Under the pieces are notes generated by a model, which had not been told where the DNA came from, made no database searches, and saw only the letters and a list, made by a program, of their open reading frames with translations. Below are positions 62,084 through 64,000 of a stretch of 64,000 bases of DNA, one piece after another (the stretch's first letter is position 1; the number at the start of each line of letters is the position of its first letter). The translations under genes and the position numbers were made by a program. This DNA comes from Bordetella ansorpii (GTDB lineage: Bacteria; Pseudomonadota; Gammaproteobacteria; Burkholderiales; Burkholderiaceae_B): the NCBI RefSeq assembly GCF_900078315.1, contig NZ_FKBS01000025.1:521506-585505 (forward strand), given 5' to 3'.

Positions 62084-63289
62084 ATGTTCTCCCCTCGCGC
62101 CATCGTCTGCATCGGCCTGTCGCAGTTGCTGGCATGGGGCGTGTCGTTCTACCTGATCGGCAACTTCGGCCCCGCCATGCAGGCCGAACTGGGATGGAGC
62201 GCGGCGGCCGTCTATGGCGGCATGTCGGGCGGTATCGCCTGCATGGCGCTGGTCTCGCCCATGGCCGGCCGCGCCATCGACCGCTGGGGCGGCCGCCGGG
62301 TCATGCCAGCCGGCGCGTTGCTGGTGGCGCTGGGCTGTGTGCTGCTGGCCTGTACCCACACGTTGGCGTCTTATGGCGTGGCGTGGGCCGTCATGGGCAT
62401 CGGCATGCGCCTGACGCTGTACGACGCCGCCTTCGCCGCCCTGGCGCGCGCGGGCGGACCGCAAGCGCGGCGCGCCATGTCGCAGATCACGCTGTTCGGC
62501 GGATTGGCCTCGACCGTGATGTGGCCCGTGGGCCAGGCCTTGGCCGGCACGCTGGGCTGGCGCGGCGCCTTGGGCGTCTATGCGCTGTTGGCGCTGGTGA
62601 TGATGGGGCTGTTCCGGGCGTTGCCCGAGGGCCGGTGGGCGCCTGTCGCCAACGGCACGGCATCATCCGGTTCGCGCACCCATGCCACGCCGGAACATCC
62701 CTGTCTGACGCAGACCCTGTATGCCGTCATCGTGATGATGGCCAGTTTTCTCACGGCGGGCAACGCCACGCACCTGATCGCCATGCTGCGCGAACTGGGC
62801 CTGGCCGCGCCGATGGCGGTCAGCGTGGCGGCGCTATGGGGCGTGGGACAGGTTACCGGTCGGCTGGCCGAATTGCTGTCCGGCAATCGTTTGACGCCCG
62901 TGGCGCTGAATACGCTGACCGCGCTGTTGCTACCGCTGTGCTTCGTGGCCGGGCTGGCGGGTGGATACCTGGCGGCAGCGGCCTGCTTCGCTTTTTTCTA
63001 CGGCGTCTGCAATGGCCTGTTCACGATCACGCGCGGCACGCTGCCGCTGGTGCTGTTCGATCCTCGAGCCTATGGCGCGATCGTGGGAAGGCTGCTGGTG
63101 CCGGCGCTGCTGATGACGGCGGCGGGGCCGCTGGTGTACGCCGAAGTGATAGAGCGATGGGGCGCGCGGTCCGCCATGCTGCTATCGCTGGCATGCGCCT
63201 GCTTGCTGTTGGCCACGTCATTGGGATTGGCCTGGCGTTTCGGAACAAGGCAAGGCCGGGCGGGCAAGCCCGCGCAAGGCACGCCGTGA
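62084..63289 (+). CDS. MFS transporter
   Basis: This 401-residue, 12-TM protein begins IVCIGLSQLLAWGVSFYLIG. It carries the motif-A loop GRAIDRWGGRRVMPAG between TM2 and TM3 and an acidic/arginine-rich central loop (RALPEGRWAPVANG). It is distinct from the two AraJ-like exporters in the window. It is co-transcribed with the GNAT acetyltransferase gene and convergent with queC. The substrate is unknown. Confidence 0.88.
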   Translation: MFSPRAIVCIGLSQLLAWGVSFYLIGNFGPAMQAELGWSAAAVYGGMSGGIACMALVSPMAGRAIDRWGGRRVMPAGALLVALGCVLLACTHTLASYGVAWAVMGIGMRLTLYDAAFAALARAGGPQARRAMSQITLFGGLASTVMWPVGQALAGTLGWRGALGVYALLALVMMGLFRALPEGRWAPVANGTASSGSRTHATPEHPCLTQTLYAVIVMMASFLTAGNATHLIAMLRELGLAAPMAVSVAALWGVGQVTGRLAELLSGNRLTPVALNTLTALLLPLCFVAGLAGGYLAAAACFAFFYGVCNGLFTITRGTLPLVLFDPRAYGAIVGRLLVPALLMTAAGPLVYAEVIERWGARSAMLLSLACACLLLATSLGLAWRFGTRQGRAGKPAQGTP

Positions 63290-63349
63290 ACAGGCATGGC
63301 CTGTGCCAACGCCTGTGCTTGCGGACGGGAAAAAAACGCAGACGGCGGC

Positions 63350-64000
63350 TCAAACCGCCGCTTGCTGCCCGGCCTTCCAGCGCAGCCATCCCGCCGCGCG
63401 CAGCTCGCACGCGGGGCACGTGCCGCAGCCATAGCCCCAGTCGTGGCGCCCGCCGCGCTCGCCCAGGTAGCACGTGTGGCTGTGCTCGACGATCAGGTCG
63501 ACCAGCGCCAGCCCGCCCAGGGCGCGCGCCAGTTCCCAGGTCTGCGCCTTGTCGCGCCACATCAGCGGGGTCTCGATGGTGACGCGCGATCCCAGCCCCA
63601 GGCTGAGCGCCACCTGTTGCGCCTTGATGGTGTCGTCGCGGCAATCGGGGTAGCCCGAGAAATCGGTCTCGCACATGCCGCCCACCAGCACGTCCAGCTG
63701 GCGGCGGTAGCCCAAGGCGGCGGCCAGCGTCAGGAACAGCAGGTTGCGGCCCGGCACGAAGGTATTGGGCAGGCCGTTTTCCTGCATCTCGATCTGGCGA
63801 TCGGAGGTCAGCGCGGTGTCGCCCACCTGGCCCAGCACGGACAGGTCCAGCAGATGGTCTTCGCCCAGCTTGGCCGTCCATTGCGGATACCCGGCACGCA
63901 GCTCGCGCAGCACGTTCAGCCGCGCGTCGAGCTCGATGCGATGGCGCTGGCCATAGTCGAACGCCACGGTCTCGACGTGGGCATAACGGTCCAGGGCCCA
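63350..64000 (-). CDS. queC: 7-cyano-7-deazaguanine synthase, N-terminus cut by window edge
   Basis: The visible 216 residues start [20 protein letters not shown], which is QueC just after its N-terminal ATP loop (SGGxDS), now outside the window. They continue through [40 protein letters not shown] and the zinc cysteine cluster (CYLG...[12 protein letters not shown]). The enzyme converts 7-carboxy-7-deazaguanine to preQ0 for queuosine tRNA modification, using ATP and ammonia. Its stop is 60 bp from the convergent MFS gene. Confidence 0.96.
   Translation of the reverse strand, partial: WALDRYAHVETVAFDYGQRHRIELDARLNVLRELRAGYPQWTAKLGEDHLLDLSVLGQVGDTALTSDRQIEMQENGLPNTFVPGRNLLFLTLAAALGYRRQLDVLVGGMCETDFSGYPDCRDDTIKAQQVALSLGLGSRVTIETPLMWRDKAQTWELARALGGLALVDLIVEHSHTCYLGERGGRHDWGYGCGTCPACELRAAGWLRWKAGQQAAV

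Overview
The window is GC-rich, gene-dense DNA from a free-living or opportunistic betaproteobacterium, most likely Alcaligenaceae (Bordetella/Achromobacter-like). The evidence is three orphan Bug-type periplasmic receptors, many LysR/GntR/IclR regulators beside small catabolic operons, a cyoABCD quinol oxidase next to a RegBA-type redox two-component system, a D-tartrate dehydratase and a MexEF-OprN-like RND pump. No rRNA or tRNA gene was seen. The species is not determined.

Layout. 1-0.74 kb: the end of a type II toxin-antitoxin locus (AbiEii-like nucleotidyltransferase cut by the window edge, plus an XRE antitoxin with its own promoter and operator). 0.8-2.6 kb: a type I-E-style CRISPR array of 28 repeats and 27 spacers on a strict 61-bp period, transcribed on the minus strand from an AT-rich leader at 2475-2596. 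No cas gene lies in the window. 2.6-9.4 kb: a beta-hydroxyacid dehydrogenase, an MFS exporter, and an IclR-controlled set (CoA-transferase, Fe/2OG dioxygenase, Bug receptor) sharing an identical 15-bp operator core. 9.5-15.5 kb: cyoABCD and regBA, with two near-identical dyads exactly 100 bp apart upstream of cyoA. 15.6-17.8 kb: D-tartrate dehydratase and a divergent LysR. 17.8-24 kb: a GntR-led dipeptide-type ABC transporter operon. 24-27.5 kb: a PhyH dioxygenase, an AI-2E family protein and a LysR. 27.7-33.6 kb: a complete RND efflux operon. 33.7-38.3 kb: RNA 2',3'-CPDase, a GlxA-type regulator, a small membrane-protein pair, and a lower-GC stretch of small exported orphan proteins. 38.5-43.8 kb: a FecI/FecR/TonB-receptor/PepSY iron-uptake operon with a Fur-box candidate. 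43.9-49.9 kb: a nucleotidase, a TauD dioxygenase, a GntR regulator, a translationally coupled PhyH dioxygenase and SAF-domain dehydrogenase pair, and a ParD antitoxin followed by a decayed ParE. 50-57 kb: an MFS exporter, two Bug receptors, and a 2-hydroxyacid locus (D-2-hydroxyacid dehydrogenase, LysR, FMN oxidase) with a bipartite operator repeated at both target promoters. 57-64 kb: ilvD, a secreted M20 carboxypeptidase, LysR, GNAT, MFS and the start of queC, which runs off the window.

Most of the genes look like ordinary accessory metabolism. The points most worth follow-up are regulatory: a dyad shared by the CRISPR leader and the adjacent antitoxin operator, the twin boxes between cyo and regBA, and the paired operators defining small IclR and LysR regulons. 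The PhyH/SAF-dehydrogenase pair is the best candidate for an uncharacterised enzymatic pathway.
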